A DNA stretch of 64,000 nucleotides from Micromonospora sp. ATCC 39149 (GCF_000158815.1 NZ_GG657738.1:2749866-2813865); one strand, 5' to 3'; numbered from the stretch's first letter, positions 1 through 8,208 are shown. The notes: generated from the sequence alone by a model not told the origin. Program-made: numbers and translations.

Positions 1-1
1 C

Positions 2-283
2 CGGGTGGCCGCCGGGGGCACCGTGCTCGACCCGGAGGTGGTCGGCCAGTTGCTGGTCCGCCGACGGCGCGACGACCCGCTGCGGGAGCTGACCCCGCGC
101 GAGCGCGAGGTGCTGGCCCTGATGGCCGAGGGGCACTCCAACACAGCCATCGCCCGCGCCCTGGTGGTCACCGACGGCGCGGTGGAGAAGCACGTGCGCA
201 ACATCTTCACCAAGCTCGGCCTTCCCCCGGACACCGCCCAGCACCGGCGGGTCCTGGCCGTCCTCGCCTACCTGCGCACCTGA
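2..283 (+). CDS. LuxR/NarL-family response regulator, C-terminal part
   Basis: Only the C-terminal end is in the window; the start lies upstream of base 1. The visible 93 residues hold a LuxR-type helix-turn-helix from LTPREREVL (about visible residue 30) to FTKLGL (about 73), including the typical GHSNTAIARAL and VEKHVRNIF segments. Proteins of this kind are usually DNA-binding response regulators with an N-terminal receiver domain and a histidine kinase encoded next door, but neither is visible. The text before the HTH (AAGGTVLDPEVV) matches the linker seen in NarL-type regulators. The stop is followed by a GC-rich gap before a convergent gene. Confidence 0.85.
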   Translation, partial: RVAAGGTVLDPEVVGQLLVRRRRDDPLRELTPREREVLALMAEGHSNTAIARALVVTDGAVEKHVRNIFTKLGLPPDTAQHRRVLAVLAYLRT

Positions 284-340
284 CCGACGCTCCCGCCGGG
301 CCGCGCCGGATGGGGGCGGGGCCGGGCGAGGGCGGGGCGG

Positions 341-991
341 TCAGGGCAGGGTGGCGGCGAGGGCGACAGCCTCGGTGAGGGTGTCGGCCACCGGGTGGCC
401 GGAGGCCCGCAGCCGGGACCGGTCGGTGAAGCCGCCCGTGTAGAGCACGGCCCGGCCGCCCACCGACTCGGCGGCGTCGGCGTCGTCGATCGAGTCCCCG
501 ATCAGCACCACCGCGCGGCCGTCCAGCCCCAGCTCGGACAGGTGCTTGCCCAGCGACTCGGCCTTGCGGCCACCGCCGATCGTGGCGCGCAACCCGTCCA
601 CCCGGGCGAAGCGCCCGGTCAGCCCGTAGGAGTGCACGGCGGGCACCAGCTCGTCGTGGAACCACATGGACAGCAGGGACTGGCTACCCGGCCAGGCCGC
701 CATCGCCGCCGCCGCGTCGTCCGCGAGCGCGCAGGTGGTCAACCCCCTGCGGTACGCGTCGTGGAAGATCCGGTCCAGCTCGCCGAACGCCTCGTCGTCG
801 ATGGCCCGGCCGAGCACCCCGGCGTAGTAGTCGGCGATCGGACGGCGGAACCGCACCCGGTGTTCGTCCGCGGTGACCGCCGGCCCGCCCACGCTGGCGA
901 ACGCGGCGTTGGTGGCGGCCACCACCAGGTCGAGGTCGTTGAGCAGGGTGCCGTTCCAGTCCCAGACGAGGTGGGGGCGCGCAGAGGTCAT
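341..991 (-). CDS. HAD-family hydrolase (phosphatase)
   Basis: Predicted cytosolic haloacid-dehalogenase phosphatase of 216 residues. HAD motif I is DWNGTL (nucleophile and general-acid Asp near residue 10, with Asn in place of the more usual Gly). Motif II is the Ser in SLLSMW, the conserved Lys is in the GRKAESLGK stretch, and motif IV is GDSIDDADAA. The fold is PGP/beta-phosphoglucomutase-like with a helical cap. The ATG at 991 begins the family-like sequence; the frame stays open upstream, but that extension looks non-coding. It runs convergent to the LuxR gene and is followed on the same strand by nothing in the window. The substrate is unknown; phosphoglycolate and nucleotides are only possibilities. 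Confidence 0.85.
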   Translation of the reverse strand: MTSARPHLVWDWNGTLLNDLDLVVAATNAAFASVGGPAVTADEHRVRFRRPIADYYAGVLGRAIDDEAFGELDRIFHDAYRRGLTTCALADDAAAAMAAWPGSQSLLSMWFHDELVPAVHSYGLTGRFARVDGLRATIGGGRKAESLGKHLSELGLDGRAVVLIGDSIDDADAAESVGGRAVLYTGGFTDRSRLRASGHPVADTLTEAVALAATLP

Positions 992-1076
992 CCGAGCACG
1001 ATAGGCGGCGGGCGGCCGACGTGGGGATTTGGCCGCGACGGCGGGCGGTGAAAAGCCGGGCACGGCGGGCGGCCGG

Positions 1077-1331
1077 TCAGAGCTGCGGGGTGGTCAGGTC
1101 CCGCAGCAGGCGCTCCTCCTCCACCCGCCAGTACCCGTGCTCCTTGCCGTCGAGCAGCACCACCGGCAGCCGGTCGCCGTACTCGCGCTCCAGCTCGACG
1201 TCGCCGGTCACGTCCTTCTCGATCCAACGGTCGCCGGTGACCGCGACCACCCGGCCGAGCGCCGCCTTGGCGTCCTCGCAGAGGTGGCAGCCGGGGCGGG
1301 TGATCAGGGCGAGCCGGGCGTCACTGGACAT
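1077..1331 (-). CDS. Glutaredoxin-like thioredoxin-fold protein (DUF836)
   Basis: An 84-residue thioredoxin-fold protein with a redox CxxC (C15-H-L-C18, in RPGCHLCED) and the cis-proline strand LPVVLLDG. It resembles the glutaredoxin family annotated next to hemA in actinobacteria, e.g. Rv0508 of M. tuberculosis (from memory). Such proteins probably reduce disulfides; in mycothiol-using bacteria the reductant is unknown, and this is not clearly a mycoredoxin. The start at 1331 is an ATG; an upstream in-frame extension has no family similarity. The next gene on this strand, downstream, is the HAD phosphatase. Confidence 0.85.
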   Translation of the reverse strand: MSSDARLALITRPGCHLCEDAKAALGRVVAVTGDRWIEKDVTGDVELEREYGDRLPVVLLDGKEHGYWRVEEERLLRDLTTPQL

Positions 1332-1894
1332 CGGAACCTCCGTGCGGATGTCGGGCGGGGCCGCCTGCGACGGCACCGGCCTGAGCTGGGTCTTGCGCAC
1401 CTTGCCGACCGCAGACCTCGCGGTCGAGCCGTACCCGACGCGCACCGCGCGCCCGGTGACCTCGGTGGACCGCCACCCGGCCCGCCGCTGTCAGCGCATC
1501 CCGGCCGCCGTGGTCGACCGCCACCCGGCGGAGCCGGCCAGCGAGGTTCGGCGCGAGGCTGTCGGCTGCGTCCTGCACGGTCGCTGAGTCTGACACAGCG
1601 TCCGGCCGTCGGTCATGCCCGAACCGCGCTCGTCGCTCCCGCGCGACACGGCGCCGACGGCGGCGCAGTGCGGTCGATCCCGGCGCTGAGCTGGGGTTAT
1701 CCCTAACCAGCCCGCCGCCCGAAAGTCAACCGCCCCCGACGGACAACCGGTCCGCCGCTGGTGCGACGGGCGAGCAAATACTTCTGCTCTGTGTAACGGA
1801 CTTGCCACGCGCGGGTGACGTTGGCCCTATTATCACTCGGGTCGACTCACCCCATTTGCCGTGAGTCGACACCCCTCAGCCCGAGGAGGCCCCC
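1332..1894. other. Intergenic region between glutaredoxin gene and bldN locus
   Basis: A stretch of about 560 bases with no convincing gene. It becomes more AT-rich towards the right and ends in the likely bldN promoter: TATTAT at 1828-1833 is a good -10 element, placing transcription start near 1840. A perfect inverted repeat follows directly. Nothing recognisable was seen in 1446-1780. Confidence 0.5.
1841..1870. promoter_or_regulatory. Perfect 10-bp inverted repeat at the predicted 5' end of the bldN transcript
   Basis: GTCGACTCAC and GTGAGTCGAC are perfect reverse complements separated by 10 bases. The repeat begins 7 bases after a TATTAT -10 element, so it would sit at the very 5' end of the message as a 10-bp stem, or act as a DNA operator. 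In Streptomyces the bldN promoter is repressed by BldD; this repeat does not exactly match the BldD consensus as I recall it, so the binder is unknown. Confidence 0.6.
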
Positions 1895-2041
1895 GTGCCT
1901 GTGAGCGCATTGGACCCGCACCTCAAGGGGATCTGCCGCCCGTCGGCACCTCCCCGACGAACACTGCCCGACGGCCGTGGCCACGCCCGTACCGGGGTGC
2001 CCCGGCAGCCGGCGGCGGCCCTGATCGGGGAGGCACGGTGA
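1895..2041 (+). CDS. Small 48-codon ORF translationally coupled to bldN
   Basis: A GTG-started ORF preceded by the strongest ribosome-binding site in this region (GAGGAGG at 1883-1889, 5 bases upstream). It encodes 48 residues starting VPVSALDPHLKG and ends in a TGA that overlaps the bldN GTG start in the sequence GTGA. That arrangement is typical of translational coupling. About four fifths of its codons end in G or C, somewhat below neighbouring genes, so coding is plausible but not proven. No known domain is recognised. It could be a leader peptide controlling bldN translation, or a chance reading frame. Confidence 0.45.
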   Translation: MPVSALDPHLKGICRPSAPPRRTLPDGRGHARTGVPRQPAAALIGEAR

Positions 2042-2994
2042 CCAGCTTTGGCTACGAGCAGCGACCGTTCGGGCTGGCCGCCGCGGCCCGGGCGGTCCTG
2101 AACGAACGGCTGGGCGCCGACCAGGAACCCGTGGACGACCTGGCCAGCCTCGCGGTACGCGGCGACGGGGCGTCCAGACGGTTGCGCAACCGGCCCCATC
2201 ACAACGAGGCGCCGCCCCGTCCCGCCACGCCCGGCGGCAACGGCGGCCGGATCGCGTCACCGGCCCGGCCGACCATGCCGGCGCAGAGCCGGCGCGGTGG
2301 CGACACCCCGCCGGTGGCCGATCCGTCGACCACCGAGACGGCGGTGCTGCCGGCGGTGCCGGCCGACCCGCCGACCGGCGCCACGGGCGACGCGCCGACG
2401 GGATTCCCGAGCCGGCCCGATCCGTCCGACCCGGCCACCGAGGTCTGGACGCTGGTCGAGCGCGCCCAGGCCGGCGAGGCCGAGGCGTTCGGGCTGATCT
2501 ACGACCGGTACGTAGACACCGTCTTCCGCTTCGTCTACTTCCGGGTCGGCAACCGGCAGCTCGCCGAGGACCTCACCTCCGACACGTTCCTGCGTGCCCT
2601 CAAGCGGATCGGCAGCTTCACCTGGCAGGGCCGGGACCTCGGCGCGTGGTTGGTCACCATCGCCCGGAACCTGGTCGCCGACCACTTCAAGTCCGGCCGG
2701 TACCGGTTGGAGGTCACCACCGGCGACGTGCTGGACGCCGACCGGGAAGACCGCGGCCCGGAGGGCAGCCCGGAGGCGGCGGTCGTCGAGCACATCACCA
2801 ACGTCGCACTGCTCACCGCCGTCAAGCAGCTCAATCCGGAGCAGCAGGAGTGCATCGTGCTGCGGTTCCTCCAGGGCTTCTCGGTGGCGGAGACAGCCCG
2901 GGCGATGGGCAAGAACGAGGGTGCGATCAAGGCGTTGCAGTACCGCGCGGTCCGCGCCCTGGCCCGACTGCTGCCGGACGGCTTCCAACCCTGA
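2038..2994 (+). CDS. bldN: ECF RNA polymerase sigma factor, BldN family
   Basis: A 318-residue sigma factor. Sigma region 2 spans about residues 150-220 (FGLIYDRYVDTVFRFVYFRV, then the DTFLRALKRIGSF helix) and region 4 about 255-312 (LNPEQQECIVLRFLQGFSVAETARAMG). A 135-residue Pro/Ala/Thr-rich segment precedes them. The family member in Streptomyces is made as a pro-protein with an N-terminal extension removed later, and controls aerial growth and surface-protein genes. GTG 2038 was chosen for its GGGGAGG site and overlap with the small ORF upstream; the frame is open back to a GTG at 1861, so a longer form cannot be excluded. The next gene is its likely anti-sigma factor, as in Streptomyces. 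Confidence 0.9.
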   Translation: MTSFGYEQRPFGLAAAARAVLNERLGADQEPVDDLASLAVRGDGASRRLRNRPHHNEAPPRPATPGGNGGRIASPARPTMPAQSRRGGDTPPVADPSTTETAVLPAVPADPPTGATGDAPTGFPSRPDPSDPATEVWTLVERAQAGEAEAFGLIYDRYVDTVFRFVYFRVGNRQLAEDLTSDTFLRALKRIGSFTWQGRDLGAWLVTIARNLVADHFKSGRYRLEVTTGDVLDADREDRGPEGSPEAAVVEHITNVALLTAVKQLNPEQQECIVLRFLQGFSVAETARAMGKNEGAIKALQYRAVRALARLLPDGFQP

Positions 2995-3342
2995 CGGCCA
3001 CCGTCGCCGCACCGCCCGTCCGGCGGCGTCCGCGCGCCGGACGCCCCGATCCCGGCAGCGTTCCGCGCCGGCACGCCGGCCCGGGACACGGCCCAGACGT
3101 GACCGACGACCACCGGCACGTGACGACCATCACTCTTCGTGATTTCGCTCCCGCCGGCCCCGTAACCCGTGCACGGCGCCGAGCGTTTCTTCCGGTGCGA
3201 CCGGTGGTTTCTCCGGCATCCCCGGGCCCCACGGTCCGGACAGCGCAGCCCGTCACGAGCTTCGTCCCGGGTGGACTCTGCCGCCGGTCGCTCGTGTCGA
3301 CAGCGGCCAACTGGCCGTGACCAGCGAGAGGAGGTGCCTGCG

Positions 3343-4236
3343 GTGACCAGCGACCTCTTCTCCCGCCGGCGCGCCGAGCGCTTCGCGCAGCTTCTCGACG
3401 AAGCCAACGGCGGCCGACGTCACCACGTCCGGTCCCGGGCCGACGACCATCTCGCCGCGCTCGTCGCGGTCGGTCGACAGCTCAGCGCCGGCTCTCCGCC
3501 CGCCGCGGTGGATCCCGACTTCCGCTCCGGACTGCGGGCGATGCTCGTCGCCACCGCCGAACGGGAGGGCATCGGGGCCGCAGCCACCGCGCCGGCCGAG
3601 GCCGGGCAGACCGGCCCGCGCGGCACAGTCGCCACCGGTCAACGCGGCTCGTTCCTGCCGTCTGCGACCGCCCGCCGGGCCCGAGCCCGGGGTGCCATCC
3701 TCATCGGGGTGGCCGCGGGCGCGATCGCCGTCTCCGGCATCTCCGCCGCCAGTGAGAACGCCGTCCCCGGCGACGCCCTTTACGGGATGAAGCGCTCCAC
3801 GGAGCGGGCCCAGCTCGCCCTGGCCAGCTCGGACCTCAGCCGTGGCCAGCTCTTCCTCGACTTCGCCCGCACCCGGCTCGGCGAGGCCGCCGCGCTGCGC
3901 GGGGACCAGCTCGGCTTCGAAGCGGTCCTCGACGACATGGACGCGGACACCCGCCAGGGCGTACGCCTGCTCACCACCACGGCCGCACAGCGCTCCGACC
4001 CGGCCGGTCTGGACGCGGTGAACACCTTCGTCGTCGGGCAACGGCGTGCGGTCGGCGACCTGCTCACCGGGGCCAGCCGGGCGGAGCGGGACCGGGTCCG
4101 CCAGTCGATCGCCCTGCTCGACGCGACCCGCAAGCGCTCCGACGCGCTGCGCGCGGCCATCGAGTGCGAGCTGCCCGCCCCAGCCGGCAGCGACACGCTC
4201 GGCCCGATCCCGACGGCCTGCCCCGGCGGGCGCTGA
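3343..4236 (+). CDS. rsbN: Membrane anti-sigma factor, RsbN-like (DUF5667)
   Basis: A 297-residue protein with a cytosolic N-terminal domain (about 1-110), one transmembrane helix (about 117-135, AILIGVAAGAIAVSGI) and an external DUF5667 domain starting at SENAVPGDALYGMKR (about 138-250). In Streptomyces the gene directly after bldN encodes RsbN, a single-pass membrane anti-sigma factor that holds BldN at the membrane; position and architecture here match. The GTG at 3343 has a good AGAGGAGG site 8 bases upstream. The 348-base gap after bldN contains no gene. Sequence similarity to Streptomyces RsbN was not measured, so the symbol rests on synteny and layout. Confidence 0.8.
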   Translation: MTSDLFSRRRAERFAQLLDEANGGRRHHVRSRADDHLAALVAVGRQLSAGSPPAAVDPDFRSGLRAMLVATAEREGIGAAATAPAEAGQTGPRGTVATGQRGSFLPSATARRARARGAILIGVAAGAIAVSGISAASENAVPGDALYGMKRSTERAQLALASSDLSRGQLFLDFARTRLGEAAALRGDQLGFEAVLDDMDADTRQGVRLLTTTAAQRSDPAGLDAVNTFVVGQRRAVGDLLTGASRAERDRVRQSIALLDATRKRSDALRAAIECELPAPAGSDTLGPIPTACPGGR

Positions 4237-4389
4237 CCCCCTGCGCTTCCCGCACGGTTCTTAGCACCACACCTGCAGCCGCCGACGAGCAGTGCGCGCC
4301 ACAGTTCTCGCGGCAGTGGGCAGGGCGGCCCTCGCCCCCGGCTAGGCTCACGGAGGCACTGGTCGGGGTAATTGAGCGAGGGAGGTCGC

Positions 4390-5265
4390 GTGGCCCGCAA
4401 CGGCAGGATGACGGTCAGCACCGACCGGCGCGGTCACACGGCCGGCTGGGCGGAGACCGAGGCGGCCCCCGCCACCCCGATCGCCCCCGATCCACGTGCC
4501 GCAGCCTTCTTCGACGTGGACAACACGATGATGCAGGGTGCCTCGATCTACTGGTTCGCCCGCGGCCTCGCCGCCCGCAACTACTTCACCACCACGGACC
4601 TGGCCCGGTTCGCCTGGCAGCAGCTTCGCTTCAGGGTGCTCGCCACCGAGCACGCCGGGGACATGTCGCAGGCCAAGGAGGCGGCGCTCGCGTTCATCGA
4701 GGGCTGGCAGGTGGACGACGTGGAGCGGCTCGCCGAGGAGATCTTCGACGAGCTGATGGCGCCCCGGATCTGGGCCGGCACCCGCCGGCTGGCACAGCGC
4801 CACCTCGACGCCGGGGAGCGGGTCTGGCTGGTCAGCGCCGCGCCGGTCGAGATCGGCCGGGTGATCGCCGCCCGGCTGGGGCTGACCGGGGCGATTGGCA
4901 CCGTCGCCGAGGTGATCGACAGGGCGTACACCGGGCGGTTGGTGGGCGACCTGATGCACGGGCCGGCCAAGGCCGAGGCGGTGACCCAGCTCGCCGCCGT
5001 CGAAGGGCTGGACCTGGTCCGTTGCTCCGCCTACAGCGACTCCGCCAACGACCTGCCGATGCTGTCGGCCGTGGGGCGGGCGGTGGCGATCAACCCGGAC
5101 GGCACCCTGCTGCGGCAGGCACGGCAGCGCGGCTGGGAGGTACGGGACTTCCGCACCGGCCGACGGGCCGTCAAGATCGCCGTCCCGTCGACGGCGGCGG
5201 CCGGGCTCCTCGCCGGTGCGGTCGGTGCCGGGCTGGCGTTGCAGAAGCGCCGCCGCGACCGCTGA
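4390..5265 (+). CDS. HAD-IB family phosphatase (SerB1-like)
   Basis: A 291-residue HAD-IB protein. Motif I is FFDVDNT (Asp42 and Asp44), motif II lies in LVSAAPVEIGR (about 150), and the Mg-binding motif is AYSDSANDLPML (about 218). A hydrophobic C-terminal helix (about 268-287) followed by a basic tail suggests a membrane anchor, common in this actinobacterial subfamily (M. tuberculosis SerB1-like). The substrate is not known; phosphoserine is only one possibility. GTG 4390 was chosen because GGGAGG precedes it by about 5 bases; a TTG at 4372 is less likely. It is convergent with the acyltransferase gene. Confidence 0.85.
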   Translation: MARNGRMTVSTDRRGHTAGWAETEAAPATPIAPDPRAAAFFDVDNTMMQGASIYWFARGLAARNYFTTTDLARFAWQQLRFRVLATEHAGDMSQAKEAALAFIEGWQVDDVERLAEEIFDELMAPRIWAGTRRLAQRHLDAGERVWLVSAAPVEIGRVIAARLGLTGAIGTVAEVIDRAYTGRLVGDLMHGPAKAEAVTQLAAVEGLDLVRCSAYSDSANDLPMLSAVGRAVAINPDGTLLRQARQRGWEVRDFRTGRRAVKIAVPSTAAAGLLAGAVGAGLALQKRRRDR

Positions 5266-5311
5266 CGGAACCCCGCACCGACTCGACCGGCCGACGGCAC
5301 GGATCGGCGAC

Positions 5312-6403
5312 TCAGGGGCCGAACGGGTCGGGGCGGCGTTCCAACAGGCTGTGCAGGGTCTGCTGGATGGTCTCCCGCACCTGGTCGGCAAGGTTGAACA
5401 CGACCAGCGGGTCGTCGGCCGAGTCGGTCAGGTGCGCGGTCGGGATCGGCGGGCAGAACTCGATCAGCCACTTGCTGGGCAGTGGCACCATCCCGAGCGG
5501 CCCCAGCCACGGGAACGTCGGCGTGACCGGGAAGTACGGCAGCTTGAGCAGCCGGGCCAGGGGCTTGATGTCGGCGAGCATCGGGTAGATCTCCTCGCCG
5601 CCGACGATCGCCACCGGCACGATCGGGGTGCCGGTGCGCAGCGCCGCCGAGACGAACCCGCCCCGGCCGAAGCGTTGCAGCTTGTACCGGTCGGAGTAGA
5701 GCTTGCCGACCCCCTTGAACCCCTCCGGGAAGACGCCGACCACCTCGCCGGAGCGGAGCAGCCGCTCGGCGTCCGGGTTGCAGGCGACGGTGCCGCCGGT
5801 CTTGCGGGCGATCTCGGACACCACCGGCATCCGGAACACCAGGTCGGCACCGAGCAGCCGCAGGTAGCGGTGGGCCGGGTGCTGGTCGTGCAGGGCGGCG
5901 GAGAGGATCAGTGCGTCCAGCGCCACCGTGCCGGAGTGGTTGCCGACCACCAGGCCGGCCCCGTCCGCCGGCACGTGCTCCAGCCCGGAGACCTCGGTGC
6001 GGAACCAGTCCCGGTAGAGCAGCCGCAGCATCGGGTGGAAGACGGACTCGGTCAGCTCCGGGTCGAACCCGAACTCGTCCACCTGGTAGTCGCCGGAGAG
6101 CCGCCGACGCAGGAACGCCAGCCCGGACGCGACCCGCCGGTCCCACACGTCGCCGGGGCCGTCCGGCACCGCCGCCGCACGTGGCGCGTGCGCGGCCGCC
6201 TCCGGCAGCTCCCGCTCCGCCGGCAGCTCCCGCTGCCCCGGCTGCGGGACCGCCGGGCCGCCGTTCAGCTCCGCGACGGGCTCCGGGGCGGGGTGATGGC
6301 CGTTGTGCCGGGCCGGCTCCGCTCCCGGGCCGGCCACCATCAGCGGTACGTCGTACCGGCCGTTGGCCCCGGCGCGCCCGCGCTCCTCGCCCGGGCGGCT
6401 CAC
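5312..6403 (-). CDS. PlsC-like lysophospholipid acyltransferase family protein
   Basis: A 363-residue acyltransferase. A disordered Pro/Ala-rich N-terminus (about 1-85) precedes the acyltransferase domain. That domain has NHSGTVALD (Asn155-His156 to Asp163, a longer H-to-D spacing than the classical HX4D) and the FPEG acyl-acceptor motif (225-228). It probably transfers acyl groups to a glycerolipid or related acceptor at the membrane. Its start overlaps the stop of the upstream epimerase gene by 4 bases, so the two are translated as a unit. The same pair occurs in M. tuberculosis (Rv0501-Rv0502, from memory). Confidence 0.85.
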   Translation of the reverse strand: MSRPGEERGRAGANGRYDVPLMVAGPGAEPARHNGHHPAPEPVAELNGGPAVPQPGQRELPAERELPEAAAHAPRAAAVPDGPGDVWDRRVASGLAFLRRRLSGDYQVDEFGFDPELTESVFHPMLRLLYRDWFRTEVSGLEHVPADGAGLVVGNHSGTVALDALILSAALHDQHPAHRYLRLLGADLVFRMPVVSEIARKTGGTVACNPDAERLLRSGEVVGVFPEGFKGVGKLYSDRYKLQRFGRGGFVSAALRTGTPIVPVAIVGGEEIYPMLADIKPLARLLKLPYFPVTPTFPWLGPLGMVPLPSKWLIEFCPPIPTAHLTDSADDPLVVFNLADQVRETIQQTLHSLLERRPDPFGP

Positions 6404-7482
6404 GACCGCTCCCGTACGGCCGCGCGCACCTGGCGGATGCCGTCGAGGACGGCCCGCTCGGCGGCGGCGAGCTGCTCCCGGGTGACCACCACGCCGCCCT
6501 GGTGGGCGCGGACGAAGTCGTCGAACGCGGCGGCGGTCGAGCGGGGGGTGAAGCCGTACTCGCGTTCCAGCGCGGAGGTGTCCACGACCCGGCCGTGCAC
6601 GAAGAGGTCGACCTGGTCCAGGCCGTACCGGCCGAAGCCGAGGCTGCGGGCCAGCGCGACGGCCCCGGACAGGCCCGGTTCGAGCACCGGGACGCCGACC
6701 CGCCCGGCCCGCCTGATCGCCTGGGAAAGGGAGAGCACGCCCGGCCCGGCGACGTTGAACGTGCCCGGGTGCTCCTCGGCGACCGACCGGTGCAGCACCT
6801 CCAGCGCGTCGTCGAAGTGCACGAACTGCAACCGGGGGTCGCGCCCGAAGACGGTGGGGACGAAGGGCTGGGAGAAGTACCGGGTCAGCGTGGTGTCGGC
6901 GGTCGAGCCGATGAACGGCGCGAAGCGCAGCACCGTGGCGGTGACGTCGGGTCGGCGCCGGCGGAAGCCGCGCACGTACCCCTCGATGTCGAGGATGTCG
7001 CGGCCGAAACCGCCGCGCGGCACCTCGCGCGGCTCGGTCTCCTCGGTGAACACGGCCGGGTCCCGGAACGACGCCCCGTACGCGGCGGTCGACGAGCGGA
7101 CCACGAGCTGACGCAGCCGGGGCGCCCGCTGGCAGGCGGCGAGTAGCTGCATGGTGCCGATGACGTTCTGTTCCTTCATCGCCGACCGACCGCCCTGCTG
7201 GGAGTCGGGGGCGGTGACCAGGGCGAGGTGCACCACCACGTCGACGTCGAGGTCGGCGAAAAGACCCCCGAGCGAGCCCAGGTCGAGCCGGATGCGCTCG
7301 ACCCGGTCGAGCAGCCGGGCCACCTCCGGGTTGGGGGTGCTCGGATCGACGCCGATCACCCGCTCGATCCGGGGGTCGGCGGCGAGGCGGGCGGCGACGT
7401 GGGCACCGAGGTAACGGCTGACCCCGGTGACGACGACCACCCCCGGGGCACCTGGGGTGCCACCGGGGGTCACGTCGTGCAC
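6400..7482 (-). CDS. NAD-dependent epimerase/dehydratase family protein (extended SDR)
   Basis: A 360-residue extended SDR with an N-terminal Rossmann motif (VVVVTGVSRYLG, residues 15-26) and the Asp that follows beta-2 (IGVDPST). The usual active-site Tyr-x-x-x-Lys is not visible: the segment expected to carry it reads GGFGRDILDIEGYV, with Phe and Asp in place of Tyr and Lys. It may therefore bind nucleotide sugars or act in a non-classical way. It is cotranscribed with the downstream acyltransferase (4-base overlap). GalE2-like is the nearest common label, but UDP-glucose 4-epimerase activity is doubtful. Confidence 0.8.
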   Translation of the reverse strand: MHDVTPGGTPGAPGVVVVTGVSRYLGAHVAARLAADPRIERVIGVDPSTPNPEVARLLDRVERIRLDLGSLGGLFADLDVDVVVHLALVTAPDSQQGGRSAMKEQNVIGTMQLLAACQRAPRLRQLVVRSSTAAYGASFRDPAVFTEETEPREVPRGGFGRDILDIEGYVRGFRRRRPDVTATVLRFAPFIGSTADTTLTRYFSQPFVPTVFGRDPRLQFVHFDDALEVLHRSVAEEHPGTFNVAGPGVLSLSQAIRRAGRVGVPVLEPGLSGAVALARSLGFGRYGLDQVDLFVHGRVVDTSALEREYGFTPRSTAAAFDDFVRAHQGGVVVTREQLAAAERAVLDGIRQVRAAVRERS

Positions 7483-7596
7483 CTACCCCGGCAGGTGCGA
7501 TCGAGCCGGGGTATCCGCGGCCTGATCACCTGAGCCTCCGGGGGTCGACTTTGGCAAGCGACACGGGACGCCGGGCCGGTGTGGGCCCGGCTCCGG

Positions 7597-7698
7597 TCAC
7601 TTGCCGAGACGGCGACGCTGGACGCGGGTCTTGCGCAGCAGCTTGCGGTGCTTCTTCTTAGCCATGCGCTTGCGGCGCTTCTTGACCACCGAGCCCAT
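7597..7698 (-). CDS. Small ribosomal subunit protein bS22 (AURKAIP1/COX24-domain protein)
   Basis: A 33-residue, extremely basic protein ([18 protein letters not shown] and on to RRLGK) that is easily missed by gene finders. It is nearly identical, as I recall it, to bS22 of mycobacterial 30S subunits, which binds near the decoding centre. It starts with ATG at 7698 and an AAAGG site lies about 10 bases upstream. In many actinobacteria the gene sits between a small HTH gene and a galE-like SDR, exactly as here. Confidence 0.93.
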   Translation of the reverse strand: MGSVVKKRRKRMAKKKHRKLLRKTRVQRRRLGK

Positions 7699-7998
7699 AC
7701 GACGACAGCCTTTCGATGCAACGTGCGGGGCGGACCGGATGACACCACACGGTGGCGTCGACGACCGCTTGCGGACAACGGACCGGACCAGCTGGCGGGC
7801 GGCGGGCGCACCGATGTGCGGTCACGATCCGGTCCAGGGTAACTGGAGAGCGTCAGCAGGACCAACGCGCCCCCGTCGATGCCCGTTACGTCGCACTCGG
7901 TGCCCTTACGGGGCACTCGACGCACGCCAAAGTGGCGTACGCAGCTGAGGAAGGCGCTCGGCGGAGTCGCCGGGCCCGGATGCGCCACAAGTGGTTGG

Positions 7999-8208
7999 TC
8001 AGGCGGTTTCCTGGAACGCGCCCCGGAGATACTCGTGCACCGCGTGCTCGGGCACCCGGAACGACCGGCCGACCCGCACGGCGGTCAGCTCGCCGCTGTG
8101 CACCAGCCGGTACACCGTCATCTTCGACACCCGCATCACCGTCGCCACCTCGGCGACCGTGAGGAACCTGACCTCCGACAGCCTGCCGTCGGACTGCGAA
8201 CCGGTCAT
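7999..8208 (-). CDS. Small excisionase/MerR-type HTH DNA-binding protein
   Basis: A 69-residue protein consisting almost entirely of a winged helix-turn-helix (FLTVAEVATVMRVSKMTVYRLVHSG, about residues 15-39, then the wing RVGRSFRVP and VHEYL). It belongs to the BldC/excisionase-like family and matches the conserved actinobacterial gene beside bS22. In S. coelicolor the relative near bldN is SCO3328, named bdtA as a BldD target (from memory). Its role is unknown; a developmental or nucleoid-associated function is an inference from context. Upstream at about 8282-8296 there is an imperfect TTACC/GGTAG repeat. Confidence 0.88.
   Translation of the reverse strand: MTGSQSDGRLSEVRFLTVAEVATVMRVSKMTVYRLVHSGELTAVRVGRSFRVPEHAVHEYLRGAFQETA

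Noticed and set aside
1861..2037. BldN starting at GTG 1861 with 59 more residues
   Set aside because: The only in-frame alternative lies in the hairpin and has no ribosome site, while GTG 2038 has GGGGAGG; kept as a minor possibility in the bldN entry.
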